Under the pieces are notes generated by a model that had not been told where the DNA came from, ran no database searches, and saw nothing but the letters and a program-made list of their open reading frames with translations. This document shows, in pieces, positions 62,840 to 64,000 of a stretch of 64,000 bases of DNA. The stretch lies in NCBI GenBank assembly GCA_024304885.1, contig JALJOM010000003.1:1212110-1276109 (forward strand), in the 5' to 3' direction. Position numbers and translations under genes: made by a program. Position 1 is the stretch's first letter; every line of letters begins with the position of its first letter. The DNA comes from Beijerinckiaceae bacterium (GTDB taxonomy: Bacteria > Pseudomonadota > Alphaproteobacteria > Rhizobiales > Beijerinckiaceae).

Positions 62840-64000
62840 ATGGCGGCGACTCCGGATGATACCGACAAGGTTCGTCTCGCCGTGGAGGCGGCGGGCATCG
62901 GGACCTGGGATTGGGACCTCGATCGCGATACCGTCACCTGCTCGGAGACCTGCGCGCGCCTGCTCGGTGTGACCGGTCACGGCCCGCGGACCTACCCGGA
63001 TCTTGCCGCTCTTGTGCATCCGGATGACCGCGAGCTGGTACGATCGGCTTTCGAGGCCGCGACGGCGACCGGGACCATCGACGTCGATTTTCGGGTCTTG
63101 CCCGGAGGCCGCCGGGAATTCTGGCGCCGTGCGCGAGGCGTGCTGCGAACCGACGCAGCGGGCACATCGAAAGGATTGACCGGGGTCGTCCTCGACATTG
63201 ACGGAGAAAAACGCAGCGAGACGGAGCTGCGCGCGCGCAAGCGCCATCTTCAGTCGATTCTCGACACGGTTCCCGATGCGATGGTCGTGATCGGCGAGGA
63301 CGGCATCATCCGCTCGTTCAGCGCCGCGGCCGAGAGGCTTTTCGGCTACCTGGCCGAGGAGGCCATCGGCCGGAACGTCGGAATGCTGATGCCGGAGCCC
63401 GACTCGGGGCATCACGATTCCTATATCCAGCGCTATCTGCACACCGGTGAGCGACGCATCATCGGGCTCGGCCGCGTGGTCACCGGCTTGCGCAAGGACG
63501 GCTCCACCTTTCCGATGCATCTCAGCGTCGGCGAGATGCGCTCCGGAGACAGCCGATTTTTCACGGGCTTCATCCGCGACCTCACCGAGCGCCAGGAGAC
63601 CCAGGCCAAGCTGCACGAGCTTCAAGCGAACCTGTTCCACGTCTCTCGGCTGAGCGCGCTCGGCGAGATGGCCTCGAGCCTCGCGCACGAGCTGAATCAG
63701 CCGCTCGCCGCGATCAACAATTATCTCAAGGGGTGCCGCAGGCTGCTGGAGGCGAGCGAGCATCCGCGGGTCGAGACCATCCGGGACGCGCTCGACAAGG
63801 CCGCGGACCAGGCTCTGCGCGCCGGCGAGATCATCCGGCGCCTGCGCGACTTCGTCTCCCGCCGCGAGAGCGACAAGACGATCGTCAAGGTATTGCGCCT
63901 GATCGAGGAAGCGAGCGCGCTCGCCCTCGTCGGCGCGCGTGAGCAGGGTGTGAGGGTGCGCAGCCTGACCGACCCTTCCATTCAATACGTGCTTGCCGAC
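62840..64000 (+). CDS. fixL: FixL-like oxygen-sensing histidine kinase (partial)
   Basis: The visible 387 residues contain a first PAS domain (about 8-120), a second haem-type PAS domain (about 132-255), and the start of the kinase region with the HisKA box [20 protein letters not shown], where His283 is the phospho-acceptor. His192 in [11 protein letters not shown] is the haem ligand position of FixL, and Arg212 in GLGRVV sits 20 residues later, exactly as His200 and Arg220 in Bradyrhizobium Fix[13 protein letters not shown] and [11 protein letters not shown] also match. The gene is cut by the window end before the ATPase domain. In the family it senses oxygen and phosphorylates FixJ to control microaerobic genes. 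Confidence 0.9.
   Translation, partial: MAATPDDTDKVRLAVEAAGIGTWDWDLDRDTVTCSETCARLLGVTGHGPRTYPDLAALVHPDDRELVRSAFEAATATGTIDVDFRVLPGGRREFWRRARGVLRTDAAGTSKGLTGVVLDIDGEKRSETELRARKRHLQSILDTVPDAMVVIGEDGIIRSFSAAAERLFGYLAEEAIGRNVGMLMPEPDSGHHDSYIQRYLHTGERRIIGLGRVVTGLRKDGSTFPMHLSVGEMRSGDSRFFTGFIRDLTERQETQAKLHELQANLFHVSRLSALGEMASSLAHELNQPLAAINNYLKGCRRLLEASEHPRVETIRDALDKAADQALRAGEIIRRLRDFVSRRESDKTIVKVLRLIEEASALALVGAREQGVRVRSLTDPSIQYVLAD

Overview
The window is 64 kb of G+C-rich, densely packed chromosome from an alphaproteobacterium, most likely of the order Hyphomicrobiales (Rhizobiales). The markers are CtrA, an alphaproteobacterial LexA beside comEC, the nrdR-ribD-ribE cluster, Usg, an ECF42-type sigma factor with a DGPF/YCII partner, and a FixL-type haem-PAS kinase. 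The family cannot be fixed from this sequence alone. A Csp3-like copper store and FixL would fit the Beijerinckiaceae/Methylobacteriaceae side of the order, but that is inference.

Layout. 0-9 kb: secreted beta-propeller, flavin reductase, enol-lactonase-like hydrolase, Usg, Cys-rich copper-storage protein, two small proteins, a partial peptide/nickel-type ABC transporter (fused ATPase plus one permease), a double cupin. 9-16.4 kb: CoA-ester lyase, sulfatase, MaoC hydratase, Nudix hydrolase, a TIR-macro fusion of lower G+C, NAD kinase, histidine phosphatase. 16.7-25.4 kb: ferredoxin reductase plus alcohol dehydrogenase, outer-membrane protein, Kazal-type inhibitor, a LysR regulator with FMN reductase and two paralogous peroxiredoxin-like proteins, a patatin. 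25.6-33.5 kb: methyltransferase, LhgO, an orphan GroEL divergent from a CBS protein, GlyA, a broken acyltransferase. 33.5-42 kb: nrdR-ribD-ribE, lexA, comEC, the DGPF/ECF42 pair, YqhA. 42-55 kb: lytic transglycosylase, three glycosyltransferases, a radical SAM protein, a solitary LptF/G-like permease, adenosine kinase-like PfkB, purH, a caspase-fold candidate. 55-64 kb: tRNA-Gln, ctrA, fliJ-like gene, UPF0104 membrane protein, APH/P-loop fusion, universal stress protein, and fixL cut by the window end.

Two dispersed palindromic repeat families (called A and B here) run through the intergenic spaces. Their ends carry CTAG, and several neighbouring genes take their stop codon from the repeat boundary. 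A third short motif (C) sits inside some copies of both, as if inserted.

The most unusual protein is the 423-residue TIR-macro fusion at 13441-14712. It joins a probable NAD-cleaving TIR domain to a probable ADP-ribose-binding macro domain in one chain, with base composition unlike its neighbours, and looks like a single-gene NAD-metabolite signalling or defence unit. Second-line candidates are the clan CD (caspase-like) protein at 52179-52901, the glycosyltransferase/radical SAM group at 44-48 kb, and the repeat families.
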